Source: Acanthaster planci (Eukaryota; Echinodermata; Asteroidea; Valvatida; Acanthasteridae). Taken from it: 64,000 nt of DNA. Below, piece after piece: positions 25,201 through 35,004 of the stretch. Positions within the stretch are counted from its first letter, which is position 1. The number at the start of each line of letters is the position of its first letter. The notes beneath the pieces are model-generated. The model ran no database searches and was not told where the DNA came from. It saw nothing but the letters and a program-made list of their open reading frames with translations. The stretch covers positions 174,420 to 238,419 of the forward strand of contig NW_019091439.1 of NCBI RefSeq assembly GCF_001949145.1, in the 5' to 3' direction. Position numbers and translations under genes: made by a program.

Positions 25201-28200
25201 GCTAACACCTACCTCAGGCGCCACTGTGCACTTGTGACACAACCATTCACCAGGAGGTAGATCATCATCACTCAGAGGCGGGTTGCTGAAAAGAATACAA
25301 ACGTCAGGATCATCGATCACAAATTAGTTTCAAAATGCCATGTGTTACAACATAAAAAACTTTAACCCCCTGGGCTACAGGATCTGAAGTTAATGAGTGT
25401 CTTCATGTCTTTGCCTTCAACAGCACAGTGTGCACCTGTACTTGATGCTTTACAATGCTGCACATTGTAACTTTGAAACATCTGCAGAAAATTCTGAAGT
25501 CTGAAAAAAAAAGGAGTAATTAGATGGAATGGCCAACCTTCAGAACTCTGAGCCACAATTCCATTGCTGTACATGTGCAAACACTGCGAGTCACTCAGAG
25601 TCAGAACGACAAACATAAAAAGGAAACTGAACATGATTATGCAGCAGATGAAGTAGCCTACACAGGTCACCAAGGTCAATGTGCACTGCTCTCGGTATAA
25701 ATTATGATAACGACTGTTTCTCCAACTTGGAATACAGAAGACACACATGAATATGATGCCCTCTCTCTTAAAGGAGTTCTTCAAATGAAGAGTAGGAACA
25801 AAAGCCCTGAACTTTATTTTTGGATCTTTTTGATCAGATAAGTTGTAGGTACATGTAGGTGATGATACAATCTTATTGGTTCAATGTACTCTGCAGTAAA
25901 ACAGATATTTTCTTTATCAAGAACAGCTCCTGCGCATAAGTGTGTCTTATGAGGCATCTTGTTGAGTTTAAACCATCTTTGCCTGACAAATCTTAAACTG
26001 CCTGTATTTTTCAAGCAAGCCATGATGCAACATACCACAGTAACAACCCTCTTGCATAAGCTATTGTGATGCAAAGTACATACATGTACATGTTCACTAC
26101 TTGCAACTAAGTGAGTACAAATGATGGTGTCCATGAAATTTAAAAAGGAGTACATTTTCTGCAAACTCTAACATTAACATGGATGCAGTCATTTGAACTG
26201 ACAATAGAAAAATGAGGCAAAGGTTTATACATATATGTATGTGTACTTGTATACGTACACTCAATAAGTCAGGATTTACCTCAATATGTTTTAAAGCAAG
26301 TGAGAGAAATTTTTGCATTGTTTTCCACTTCTGACAATATCTGAAAAATTGTTTACCCTACCATGAACTTGCTCTGTGTAAACATCATGTGACTCATGTA
26401 GATATGGTAGAGTTATTGTCCTTTAATTCCCCTAAATTTGTGTATTCAGTCACGTTAATAATTTGTGCTACTTCCAGAGGTTGTTAAGGTACACTACTGT
26501 TAGAAAGCAAAATAATTACATACGTGTACATGTATGAACTGGAGGATGGACTGCATAGTCTAAATGCCACAAACAAATAAGAAAATGCCACATGGGCACC
26601 TTTCACAAGACTTCAGGTGTTCATGGGATTTGTGTATTACAAATACAACACAACAGGATCTAAAACACAAGCTCAGCAGTGATACACGTACTTGCATGAG
26701 AATTCAACTCTACATGTACATGTAGTTGCACAGTTACAATGCCAATTTGCCCAGATAAATTCTATCCTGGCTTGACACGTGCTGTTGGGTTATGTACAAC
26801 AGATGATCACATACACGTAAACCCTTAACCATCAGTTAGCCAACAAAAATAAAGCACTAGGTCTTCCTTGAAGGAATAAAACATGATAAATTCACGGAGG
26901 GAGCAGTAAATGTAAAATATTCCTGTATTTGAATGAAGATGAGATCACAAAGCACAAACTACAGTACAGCAACATGGGCTTATGAATTTCAAACATCCTG
27001 CTGGATATTACACGGAGGCCTATCATTCATAGGTTAATTATTGTTGGAGGTACATCATTCTGCAAAGGAACATATCTTGTCAGGAGCCTATATCAACCCA
27101 AATAATCTTGAATCAGTGGGAGGATTTAGGACTTTCAGACAGGAGATTCCCAGAGGGAGTACTGCATTTATATGAACTCAAGTTTAATTTGTGTATGTAT
27201 GCTGTCTTTAAGTTTGCATCTTAAAATGAAATTGATCAAACTCAGTTTTGTCAACAGTGAGAAATTACAAAGTCGTTGCTAGAGTAACTATGGGTTCAGA
27301 ATTAATGCCTGCCAATAAGGACATCTTCAGCACAGCTACATGTAACTCTCCTTATAATACTAACAGCCATCAAGTGATAACAAAGCAGTAAAAGGATAAA
27401 TTTAGCTGAGAAAATTCGAAAGCATTTACTAAGAAAACACTTCCGTTTTTTTTTCCAGACAAGTCTCATGGATTTGTGCACAGGGGCATGAAGTGTTTTC
27501 TGTATACAGAACTCTTTCCCTTTCATGGTTGAACTTTTGCTTGTTTCATGGTTCCAGTTGAAAAATGCAATGCTTCACTTTCTCGGAGTCAGGATTTAGG
27601 CCTATATTCTAAATAAAAATAATGGGCAGTTAGCAGAGCTACAAACTCTTTTCTTTTACCCAATATGGCCTTTCCAAATCCACTGCAGTGGACTCTGCCC
27701 CCAGGCCTTCCACCATGCTTACATGAGTTTCATACACCCGCATACATTCAGTGCAAGGTTTTGTGCCTGCTCATAGTGCATGCGGCTGCATGGCAGCCAT
27801 GTTTGATTTTCCTTGTTTGTAAACCTCAAATAGTATCTTATGCAAAGAAATATTACAGAAAGGCCTCAACTTATCGGACCTGACAGCCCCTGTAAAGAAG
27901 CCCTGAAAATGAGGAAAAACTCGTTCACTAAGAATAAATGAAATGTTAAACTCACCAGCACTGAAGGTGGAAAGCAGACGGGCATCGGTCGCAGCAAAGG
28001 AGATCACCTCCCTCTCGACAACTATCACAGTTGTCGTGGTTTACAGCGCGACCTGTTCGTCGGTGCTCCCTTATCCTTCGAGTTTTTCTTGGTGGTTCGT
28101 CGCTCTCAGGGGGAGCTACCAGGGCTTGGATTTGCTGGAAGAAGAACAGACAATCGTACTCACCCTTACGTTTTTAGCTCAGCTCAGAATTCATTCTAAA

Positions 28201-28415
28201 TAGCTTACAAAAAGGTTTGTCATTTGTAGTGTAAACTCTTTGCTTCTCACTGACGTTACTCGTTGGCCATTTTGTTTGACAAACGTCAGTTAGGCCGACG
28301 CACGCTTCCAATTCCATGACCTGAACTCACAAAGAAAATTTGCAAGTTATTGAGCAAATGTACTCACATCCATCAGTCCCCCTGAAGTGTCCAAATCATA
28401 GAGAATTGTCGTCAT
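6753..28415 (-). CDS. PHF12: PHD finger protein 12 (PF1) gene, complete, 13 coding exons
   Basis: Join of 28415-28368, 28134-27956, 25285-25213, 20613-20363, 17713-17322, 15754-15643, 15052-14920, 14110-13805, 13471-12571, 12205-12126, 8356-8152, 7655-7573 and 7238-6753. All junctions have AG acceptors and GT donors, and the phases add up to 3249 nt (1082 residues plus stop; human PHF12 is about 1004). Domains in order: PHD1 at about 52-95 (C52, C55, C64, C67, H72, C75, C92, C95); a SIN3/MRG15-binding amphipathic segment at about 284-303; PHD2 at about 347-391; a Ser/Thr/Gly/Asn-rich linker at about 520-790; a short helix ([14 protein letters not shown]) near 805; and an FHA-like domain from about 865 to the C-terminus. 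In vertebrates PHF12 bridges SIN3/HDAC, MRG15 and TLE co-repressors in the nucleus. The start ATG sits in an ACAATGA context and matches the family's [11 protein letters not shown]-terminus. Confidence 0.95.
7573..7655 (-). CDS. PHF12: PHF12 exon 12, FHA-like core
   Basis: An 83-bp exon encoding [20 protein letters not shown] and ACIFYDE. The SxxH-type phosphopeptide-recognition segment and following strand agree with human PHF12. Acceptor TCCAACAG, donor GAG|GTTGGT. Confidence 0.93.
7822..7995. mobile_element. piggyBac-like MITE between TTAA sites (PHF12 intron 11)
   Basis: TTAA at 7818-7821 and 7996-7999 flank a 174-bp segment that begins CCCCTCACAGCGG. Read from the other end in reverse complement it begins CCCCTTCGCTCCGCGAACAGCGG. 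Duplicated TTAA and termini starting CCC are typical of piggyBac transposons. The inverted repeats are short, so the assignment is moderate. Confidence 0.55.
8152..8356 (-). CDS. PHF12: PHF12 exon 11, start of FHA-like domain
   Basis: A Ser/Thr/Pro-rich lead-in, then [13 protein letters not shown] and [11 protein letters not shown], matching human KARAVFYPLLGLG and NMCYRTLYIGT. Acceptor TTACCAG, donor ACTG|GTGAGT, phase 0 to phase 1. Confidence 0.93.
9292..11885. mobile_element. Candidate 2.6-kb hAT-like non-autonomous element (PHF12 intron 10)
   Basis: The left end CAGGCCTCGAAATAGTA and the reverse complement of the right end CAGGCCTTGCG share a CAGGCCTYG start. The flanks show TGATC on both sides (9287-9291 and 11886-11890), a possible 5-bp target duplication. 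Both ends also contain CTAGCCC words. No transposase frame is visible inside. The call rests on short termini and could be chance. Confidence 0.4.
10810..11792. mobile_element. Candidate TA-flanked (pogo/mariner-like) insertion nested in the larger element
   Basis: The left end TA-CAGTCGAACATGC and the right end GTCGACTG-TA give short inverted termini (CAGTCGA) with TA on both sides. Sub-terminal words such as ATGCTTAATACAAG and its relatives near the right end (CATGCTCGTGTTATTCG in reverse sense) support a family relationship. No intact frame inside. Confidence 0.35.
12126..12205 (-). CDS. PHF12: PHF12 exon 10, conserved short helix
   Basis: An 80-bp exon encoding [19 protein letters not shown], aligned with human IEINMLDEKLIKFLALQRI. 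Acceptor CTCCTAG, donor AAG|GTATGT. The exon is too small for standard ORF calling. Confidence 0.92.
12448..12540. repeat. Short tandem repeat, about 31-33 bp, three units
   Basis: Units of the form ACATCACAACAGTCAATAATTG followed by TTAAATA occur three times with small differences. The array lies just downstream of the PHF12 exon 9 donor site in intron 9. Confidence 0.75.
12571..13471 (-). CDS. PHF12: PHF12 exon 9, long Ser/Thr/Asn/Gly-rich linker
   Basis: A 901-bp exon starting [12 protein letters not shown] (human WLCSVVALQCSI) and continuing as low-complexity Ser/Thr/Ala/Lys/Asn sequence to [10 protein letters not shown]. The middle is poorly conserved and probably disordered. Ends GGAG|GTAAGT in phase 1. 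Confidence 0.92.
13805..14110 (-). CDS. PHF12: PHF12 exon 8, region after PHD2
   Basis: 102 codons in phase 0 at both ends. The segment [20 protein letters not shown] corresponds to the human NRCQVFDRFQD region, followed by a basic stretch and [13 protein letters not shown]. Donor GAG|GTAACC. Confidence 0.9.
14920..15052 (-). CDS. PHF12: PHF12 exon 7, PHD2 core
   Basis: Encodes [20 protein letters not shown] and RWMCPNH, nearly identical to human PHF12. The last zinc ligand is His rather than Cys, as in the vertebrate protein. Donor TTG|GTGAGT. Confidence 0.95.
15643..15754 (-). CDS. PHF12: PHF12 exon 6, basic stretch and start of PHD2
   Basis: Encodes [10 protein letters not shown], a likely nuclear localisation signal, then [18 protein letters not shown] with the first two PHD2 cysteines. 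Both match human PHF12 closely. Phase 1 to phase 2, donor AA|GTAAGC. Confidence 0.93.
17322..17713 (-). CDS. PHF12: PHF12 exon 5, SIN3/MRG15-binding region
   Basis: The C-terminal part ([19 protein letters not shown] then APLPG) matches the human PF1 segment reported to bind the SIN3 PAH2 domain and MRG15. The middle carries an internal near-repeat, [12 protein letters not shown] followed by [12 protein letters not shown], which I do not recall from vertebrate PHF12. Ends CCAG|GTCAGT in phase 1. Confidence 0.9.
17976..18401. mobile_element. Candidate piggyBac-like MITE between TTAA sites (PHF12 intron 4)
   Basis: TTAA at 17972-17975 and 18402-18405. The left end reads CTCTCAAAGAGCTGG and the right end in reverse complement reads CCCTAAAAGAGACGC, matching at most of the first 12 positions. 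No coding capacity. A plausible second member of the TTAA class seen in intron 11. Confidence 0.45.
20160..20330 (+). mobile_element. 3' end of a CR1/L2-like LINE (PHF12 intron 4)
   Basis: In the plus frame starting at 20165 the sequence reads [19 protein letters not shown], then LPKTYLFH and a stop, the typical C-terminus of CR1/L2-type non-LTR reverse transcriptases. It is followed by an untranslated tail ending GTGCTATATAAAAACTGTG and TTATTATTAT, the usual 3' microsatellite end. Only the last 30 or so codons remain. The fragment stops about 30 bp from the exon 4 donor of PHF12 and lies antisense to it. Confidence 0.72.
20363..20613 (-). CDS. PHF12: PHF12 exon 4, Ala/Pro/Thr-rich linker
   Basis: Open for 83 codons after a TTTTAG acceptor. 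It is rich in Ala, Pro, Thr and Lys (for example [16 protein letters not shown]) and ends in a basic, Leu-rich stretch ([16 protein letters not shown]). Not conserved with vertebrates at residue level. It is accepted because its phase 0 start and phase 2 end exactly join the neighbouring exons. Confidence 0.82.
25213..25285 (-). CDS. PHF12: PHF12 exon 3, end of PHD1
   Basis: A 73-bp exon encoding [19 protein letters not shown] and completing the C4HC3 finger with its last Cys pair. Acceptor TTTTCAG, donor GAG|GTAGGT, phase 2 to phase 0. Confidence 0.93.
27956..28134 (-). CDS. PHF12: PHF12 exon 2, first half of PHD1
   Basis: Starts after a CTTCCAG acceptor with [10 protein letters not shown], followed by a basic stretch ([11 protein letters not shown]) and the first six zinc ligands of PHD1 (CDSC, CCDRC, FHLQC). 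It ends in phase 2 inside a Cys codon at TG|GTGAGT. Confidence 0.93.
28368..28415 (-). CDS. PHF12: PHF12 exon 1 (coding), residues 1-16
   Basis: Encodes [16 protein letters not shown] and ends GAT|GTGAGT in phase 0. The human protein starts a few residues earlier but has the same [10 protein letters not shown] core, which supports this ATG. Intron 1 is only 233 bp. Confidence 0.9.
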
Positions 28416-29929
28416 TGTTATCTCAATGAATATATCAAACCATGGTGGATCTCATTTCTGAATAGGAGAGACTAGAGAGCAGAGTTTCCCGCGGTGGCAA
28501 CCCCACATTAGCCAGAGCGACATGAGCCAGATATGGTACACATAAGCAGTGCGTTGTGTATGGCATGCGATGTACGGGTACGTAAAATGCACACGGCCTC
28601 GGCTGCAACACGTCGTCGGAACCTTATTATTAAAACGTGGTTCCTTTCCTGATTGAAAAGCACAGTTTTATTTAAGCTCGCGGACCAGTAAGATTTGGGC
28701 AATGCTACCTCTGGAGTAAGTTTTTAATGAAAGCCATGCTGCAAAAGATTTATCACAAATTAAAATTTCCAATGCGCAACTTGTAACTTGGCGCAAATAA
28801 TCACTCCTTGCAGCGCATGTCTCTTATCGCATATCGATGTCCGAAGTCAACCAGCGTCATTTGTGCGCGTGCGCAGAGATCGTTTGAACTTTGCGCTTAA
28901 TGTGCACACACACTCGTAAAAATGTGGCGCGCTTCTTCGCGGTTTTATACTGTGAAATAACACTCCCCCATAAAGTCCTTTAAATTTACTTGGTACTTTC
29001 ATTCCTGTAAAGTAGCTGATGATTCTAGTTCCCTTAGTACCCCATTAGGGCCTACACTACAGTTCTTTCTGCACTATAGCCGACAATGTCCAAATGTTAT
29101 CGCCGACAGTGCCCAAATGTTAAAAACGGCGATTGTAGGGTCCAAGTTACTTGGACTATTTCTGCACCAGGTCCGGTGCTTGATACCGTGTCCAGTCATC
29201 ATATCGAATTCAAAATGGAAGATCTTCCCTTTCAGTTCTTACAAGGGAAAGAAAATAGGTCACCATTAAAAATTTTCATTTTTTATTACTTAAAAAACTC
29301 TACCACTACAAGAGGAATCCTGGTGTAACCAACTGCACTCGTCTTTATTGTTAAATTTTATATAAGTGTAGTCCTGTACTAGACCATGGAGAAACTCCAT
29401 GACTAGACTATGTCTGTTTGTATAAAGGCATATTAATTTTTTGCTCTGATATAACCAAGATTACTGACAAAGATGAAGCTAGACGAGTTGATCATAAATT
29501 CCAAATTTTGGATTCTGCCCATTTTTGGTCATTTTCTTAACTTGGCAATAATACCAGAGAGTTTCAATTTACATTCAGGATCCGTAACTCAATAATTAGT
29601 CAAGTTAATTGTTCGACTGTGATGGGTGGCCCAAAAAGTAGCCAACATGATGATCACAGGACTTGAATTGAGGGGGGACCAAATATTGCACATAGAAACT
29701 TAGAATACTGTAATCTAAAAAAGTTCAAATGGTGTAAACTATTGTGATTTGCATGTAACCTTTGACCTGTAATGATTCTTGATATACCAGTGTCTAGTTC
29801 AATTGAACATACTTCATTCATGGTTTGGTTTGTGGCACTGGAATTTATGGTTTTATGGACTAGAATGATTCATCTATATGAAAGAAAATTGCAAAAACAA
29901 AACTTGAATTATACTTGATTCCACTCTGT
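28416..29929. other. PHF12 5' flank and intergenic spacer
   Basis: CpG content is higher up to about 28.95 kb (for example GGTTTCCCGCGG-like and GCGCGTGCGCAGAG stretches) than further right, consistent with a promoter region for PHF12. An 80-codon plus frame at 29086-29328 matches nothing I know. No TATA box could be assigned. Confidence 0.4.
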
Positions 29930-30853
29930 TTTATTACCAGTAATCCAACTAGACAGCAAAATAATTACAATGTCTGAATAAAATACATACGATGATGACT
30001 ATAGCACTTCAAAATAACAATATTCAAACTTTTTGAATCTATGTAAAGTAAGGGGTGCACCGAGGAAACTAAGATTTCTACAAAAAGTACAACATTAGGT
30101 ATGCTCAGATTTTGACAATTTAGTTTCCTGAGTAAAATGTGTTGAGAAATTAGGCTTGAATGCAGAGTTCATTTTTAATTATAGTTTACGTTTAAAATTC
30201 CACAGTGTATATATGATGGAGAAACAAATATGGTAAAAAAATCCACGCATGAACAAAAGAAGACGCTGACAAGAAACTCTGACAGCAATCCAATTGTTGG
30301 TAATTGGTTGATATTATGTCCAAGCACAATGTAACCCTTGTCAAAATTTCTGCACAAATTTTGCAATCCTGCTGCCCTGTTTTCTGACTGTTTGGGGGGA
30401 CTTAGAAATTCTCAAGTCTGATGTCCTTTTTCTTACTGTTTTGGGGACTTAGAATTTTTCTCAGGCAAACATCCTGTCTTATTGCGGTTTCTGAGGGGCT
30501 TGACCTTACCCAGACTTCACAACACATCCTGTAACCTCTGAGTGACCTTTAGGATTGTGAGAAATTTGATTTCGTCCCTGTACTGTTTTTTAAATAAAAC
30601 ATGTTTTATTCTTGTTTCAAAAAAAAGGAACCTTATTAAAACTTATTTCTTTCACACTATTTTTAGCCTGTTTAAAGCCTGTTTTATTCCTGTTTTTAGC
30701 GGTTCCAATACAATCATTTAAAACATGTTTTTAAAAAAATGTTTGCAATAGGAAAAAAACATGCTTTATTCCTGTTTAAATTTGATGAGGGTAAGTTCCA
30801 ATGCATCAAAAGTATTCAGTCAACACAACTTTGGCATGTGCATGTATATACAT

Positions 30854-31189
30854 GTAATCCCATGTTTCTACTATGCTCCTTGAACTGAAATGCACCCTCA
30901 CAGGCAAGTAAGAGACAGGTTAGTGGAAAGCTCTTCCACGGGCAAGAGAACACTGTACATTCACATACTGGTCACACTTGCCCAGCACCAAACGCATAGG
31001 AGCTTGTACGCGCATGTGCTGAGTTCCAACTAAAGGAGATAGTTGCCATTTAAAAACAAAGCCCTCTCTTGTCCAACTTGAAGTGGATCCTGGGCAAAAC
31101 TAGTGACACACCACAAACATGCAGATGTTCATTAACATGTTGCATGGAGTATGTACAGGTACAAGTAATGACTTTCCATAGCTGTAGCA
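30854..31189. other. 336-bp non-coding block near-identical to 55120-55455
   Basis: The two blocks have equal length with apparently a single difference (GTAATGACTTT versus GTAATGCCTTT). Flanking sequence diverges sharply on both sides. The block lies about 2.3 kb downstream of the UNC93A-like stop on the gene strand. Candidate AATAAA signals follow on that strand near 30.6-30.77 kb, so it could be distal 3' untranslated sequence. It could also be a gene-conversion tract. Confidence 0.7.
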
Positions 31190-33474
31190 CATTTGTGTGT
31201 TGGGAACACACCTTTGAGATCAAGGCTGAATTTGAGTCCTGGATCTCCAAGGCCAAAACCAAGTCACTGCCATTTAAGGCAGAGGTCACAATCTCTGAGG
31301 CCAAGGCCAGCTATCATACTCATATAACATAACTATCTACAGTGTACACGACAAGTGATTTTTCTCTATAATGGGGGTCCACTTTTAGCATTGTTGGCTG
31401 GCGCACACGATTCATCCAGATTCACAAGAAAAGTTGGACATGGACATAACATTATCCCTACTTATTTTGTCTAATAAAACTACCAAGTGCTATATTTCAT
31501 TGATTAGTTACTTTCAGTGTAATAAATCTGGGGATATTACATCTCGTTTGACAAGTGTTGCAAAACTCAATTATTCCAATTCTTTCGATAGGGTAAGAGT
31601 AAGGAGTCCCCCACCATCACAAAAGAAAAAACTATGAAAACTTGAATTGTTCTCAATACATACAATTCCCGCAAAATAATGTTTCAGAAATTTCACTGAC
31701 AAAAACAAGAATGCAAGAAGGTAAGGCTCAAATGCAGGCTATTAATCCCCAAACAAAATCAAGTAAGACAGTGGGAAGTTCACAGGTAGTTGTACAGTTG
31801 CCAAAAAATCCAACCACATAAATTTGTGAGTGAAGGTCATCATTTCTTAACAAGAAATGAAAGAAAAAAGTCTGGAACACATAATATATGTAATTTCTCT
31901 GGAAAAGCACTAAAAAATGGCACTTCTACTGACTATACGTGGCATTTAAAAAGATTATCCGTGCCCACCCCATACACAGTGTCACACAAGAAGTTATTGC
32001 ATGCAAACAGCCATGCTGACCAGCCATCAAACGTGCATGCCTAATGCTGGCCCTTTGGAAAATCAAGGCGCACTTTCAATGAGTACATGTAACTTAATTC
32101 CCACAACACAAAAAGTATGAAATTAAGTACAGTATGCTCCCTGGGGATACAAAATCTATTTAGCTCACATTACATCATAAGGGAGTCAAGGTACGGCACC
32201 AAGTTTTTGTACCCATAAATGATCTATGCCCACAGCACATGAACATTGTAGTTAATTTGTCATGATAAAATTTGGGGGGAAAACTAACTCAAAACAGACA
32301 GCCTTGAATCGGCCTTGACTGATTCTTCAAGTCTAACACTGGAACATGGCACCTAATGGTGTTTGATTGCTGCCTCATTCTCTCTGTCTTTGTCACCAGT
32401 ACAATGGGGACATACTTGTACATAAACAGTATGTTCAATGAGCCTTTTTGGAGCTTCACGGACACAGGAAACTATTTGTATTCGGTAAATTTGGACAAAA
32501 CAAAAGATTTTACCCAAACCAATTAGAGCCCTTGTACTGTGTCCGCAATACCTCAAATAGGCTAATAACTTCCCTTACGCTTACCTGTAGTGTTGTCGTA
32601 GGTGGACATGCACAATATGCAATACTTAATGAACAAACTCAAGTTACGTACCAAAGTGCCTAGACAAGGTCAAATGGTAATACGGTACATCAATTAAATT
32701 TTCAAAAAACCTCAGTGACAGAAAGTAACTGACATCAAATATATTTCTTACCTGTCGTTCACAGAACTTAGTTGACTTTGACTGATTTGCAACTACATTA
32801 AACTATTATCCTGAATTACAACTTAGTCAACTTTCCTTTGCAGTATTTGACTTGGCTACCATGCTTTCCCATTGAACTGTGGGATACTTCAAGTAATTAT
32901 CTTCAATACATGAGGGCTTTGTCAATTGGGCCAGGCCTGTGAGTAAACTCGAGATGTCACATAAGTGCCAACCTGAATTTAGTTCCACTTGCACAAGTGA
33001 GTACAAGGGAAGAAATTAAGTCAAGCTATTTGTGGAGAGAAATCCTTACCTGATTAATATTGGGGCTTTTACACAAATTATTGTTCTCATTTTGTCTCAT
33101 GGTAAAAAATAAGACCACAGTAAAGCATTTACATGGGAAAAGTGGCATGAACATTTTGTGAACCCTAACCACAAACAGCAACAGTGAGTTACGTCATGGT
33201 TACATGTACACAGGATGTCACAAGATCACACAAATTGATGGCCTATTTGATGACCTAATTATTGAAGTTTACATACAGAGCTCCTCTAATGTAACAATTT
33301 AACCGGCTCCAATGACACAAAAAAGGCCTTCTTTACATTTTCCCGGGGAATTTCATGACCCCTTAGGCTTCAATTTTTCCTTAATCCTTAATTAACCAAT
33401 GTAACCACATCCAGGACTCCAAATGACCAAATGTCAAAAAGCAGTGATGTGCATCCTAATGCCAGGGGTGTTGC

Positions 33475-33689
33475 CTAGTATAATATGGCTTGACGTATCT
33501 TCCATTCTACTGTGTAATACAACAGAAGTCCTATGAAAAGAACAGCTGCAATGGTGATAAGCTTGTGGGAGACACAGATTATGGCAGCAGTGGAAAGCCC
33601 AAAGTAGATACAGAAACCCACAGCTTGGAAGAGACGGAAGTTGGAAAATGCTGGCTCTTGATTCTCGGGGAAGATGACACCCAAAATAG
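33475..33689 (-). CDS. UNC93A: UNC93A-like copy 1, exon 3 (last)
   Basis: 215 bp after a CAAATAG acceptor: SILGVIFPENQEPAFSNFRL, then two membrane spans (GFCIYFGLSTAAIICV and LITIAAVLFIGLLLYY) and WKIRQAILY with TAG at 33475-33477. It corresponds to human UNC93A GVLFEKSKEAAFANYRLWE. The residues are identical to copy 2. Confidence 0.92.
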
Positions 33690-34310
33690 CTATTTGGGGA
33701 AAAAAGTGTTACAAAGAATTGGTCACTGAAAACATATTAGGTTTTAAGAATTCGTTCTTACATACAAATGGGAACCAAAGAAGTTCATACATGTATTAGC
33801 CTATATCTAACAGCAAGCAAAATACGTATACAAGTATAATACTCATAAATTTTAAGATAGTTTTAGCACTCTGATTGGTCCAAAGTCTGTTTAGTGGGTA
33901 GTGGATTTTTCAAATGAGAAATCACTGCTAAAAAGAATCTAGAACAGTCGATAGCTATGGCCCCTGAACATGGTGAAAATGTCTGCTTCTGGGTTCATCA
34001 TTATTGTTCGTAAAATTCAATTGATCCTCTTGAAGTTGGTGATATACATGTATATATAAATGTATGTACAAGTATGTACAAAACATAGAAAAATAAACTG
34101 GAGTATCTCACGCTCACAGCACAAACAAATGCATGTTTTTTTCTGTGAACTGGTTCTAGTTTAGTGTTTCCAAGGGTAACCTTATATTCGTCAATTTTAT
34201 TGACATTGTAAAAGTGAATTGTAAACATGCAGACTTTCAATGATAGATGGATAATCATGGGATGACCGTCGGACATCACCAAAGTTGGATGACAACATCC
34301 TAAGACAGAT

Positions 34311-35004
34311 NNNNNNNNNNNNNNNNNNNNNNNNNNNNNNNNNNNNNNNNNNNNNNNNNNNNNNNNNNNNNNNNNNNNNNNNNNNNNNNNNNNNNNNNNN
34401 NNNNNNNNNNNNNNNNNNNNNNNNNNNNNNNNNNNNNNNNNNNNNNNNNNNNNNNNNNNNNNNNNNNNNNNNNNNNNNNNNNNNNNNNNNNNNNNNNNNN
34501 NNNNNNNNNNNNNNNNNNNNNNNNNNNNNNNNNNNNNNNNNNNNNNNNNNNNNNNNNNNNNNNNNNNNNNNNNNNNNNNNNNNNNNNNNNNNNNNNNNNN
34601 NNNNNNNNNNNNNNNNNNNNNNNNNNNNNNNNNNNNNNNNNNNNNNNNNNNNNNNNNNNNNNNNNNNNNNNNNNNNNNNNNNNNNNNNNNNNNNNNNNNN
34701 NNNNNNNNNNNNNNNNNNNNNNNNNNNNNNNNNNNNNNNNNNNNNNNNNNNNNNNNNNNNNNNNNNNNNNNNNNNNNNNNNNNNNNNNNNNNNNNNNNNN
34801 NNNNNNNNNNNNNNNNNNNNNNNNNNNNNNNNNNNNNNNNNNNNNNNNNNNNNNNNNNNNNNNNNNNNNNNNNNNNNNNNNNNNNNNNNNNNNNNNNNNN
34901 NNNNNNNNNNNNNNNNNNNNNNNNNNNNNNNNNNNNNNNNNNNNNNNNNNNNNNNNNNNNNNNNNNNNNNNNNNNNNNNNNNNNNNNNNNNNNNNNNNNN
35001 NNNN
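34311..35004. other. Assembly gap (694 N)
   Basis: A run of N in the intron between copy 1 exons 2 and 3. The word TGGATGACAACATCC occurs on both sides (about 34287-34301 and 35007-35022), so the missing sequence probably contains a tandem repeat that could not be assembled. Open frames called across it are artefacts. Confidence 0.98.

Noticed and set aside
29086-29328. 80-codon plus frame next to the PHF12 promoter region
   Set aside because: Starts with a Cys-containing stretch but has no known zinc-finger pattern and no splice or conservation support.
31069-31332. Plus frame sharing its first part with a frame at 55335-55595
   Set aside because: The peptides agree only where the DNA of the duplicated block is identical and diverge at the block edge. 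There is no reading-frame-specific conservation.
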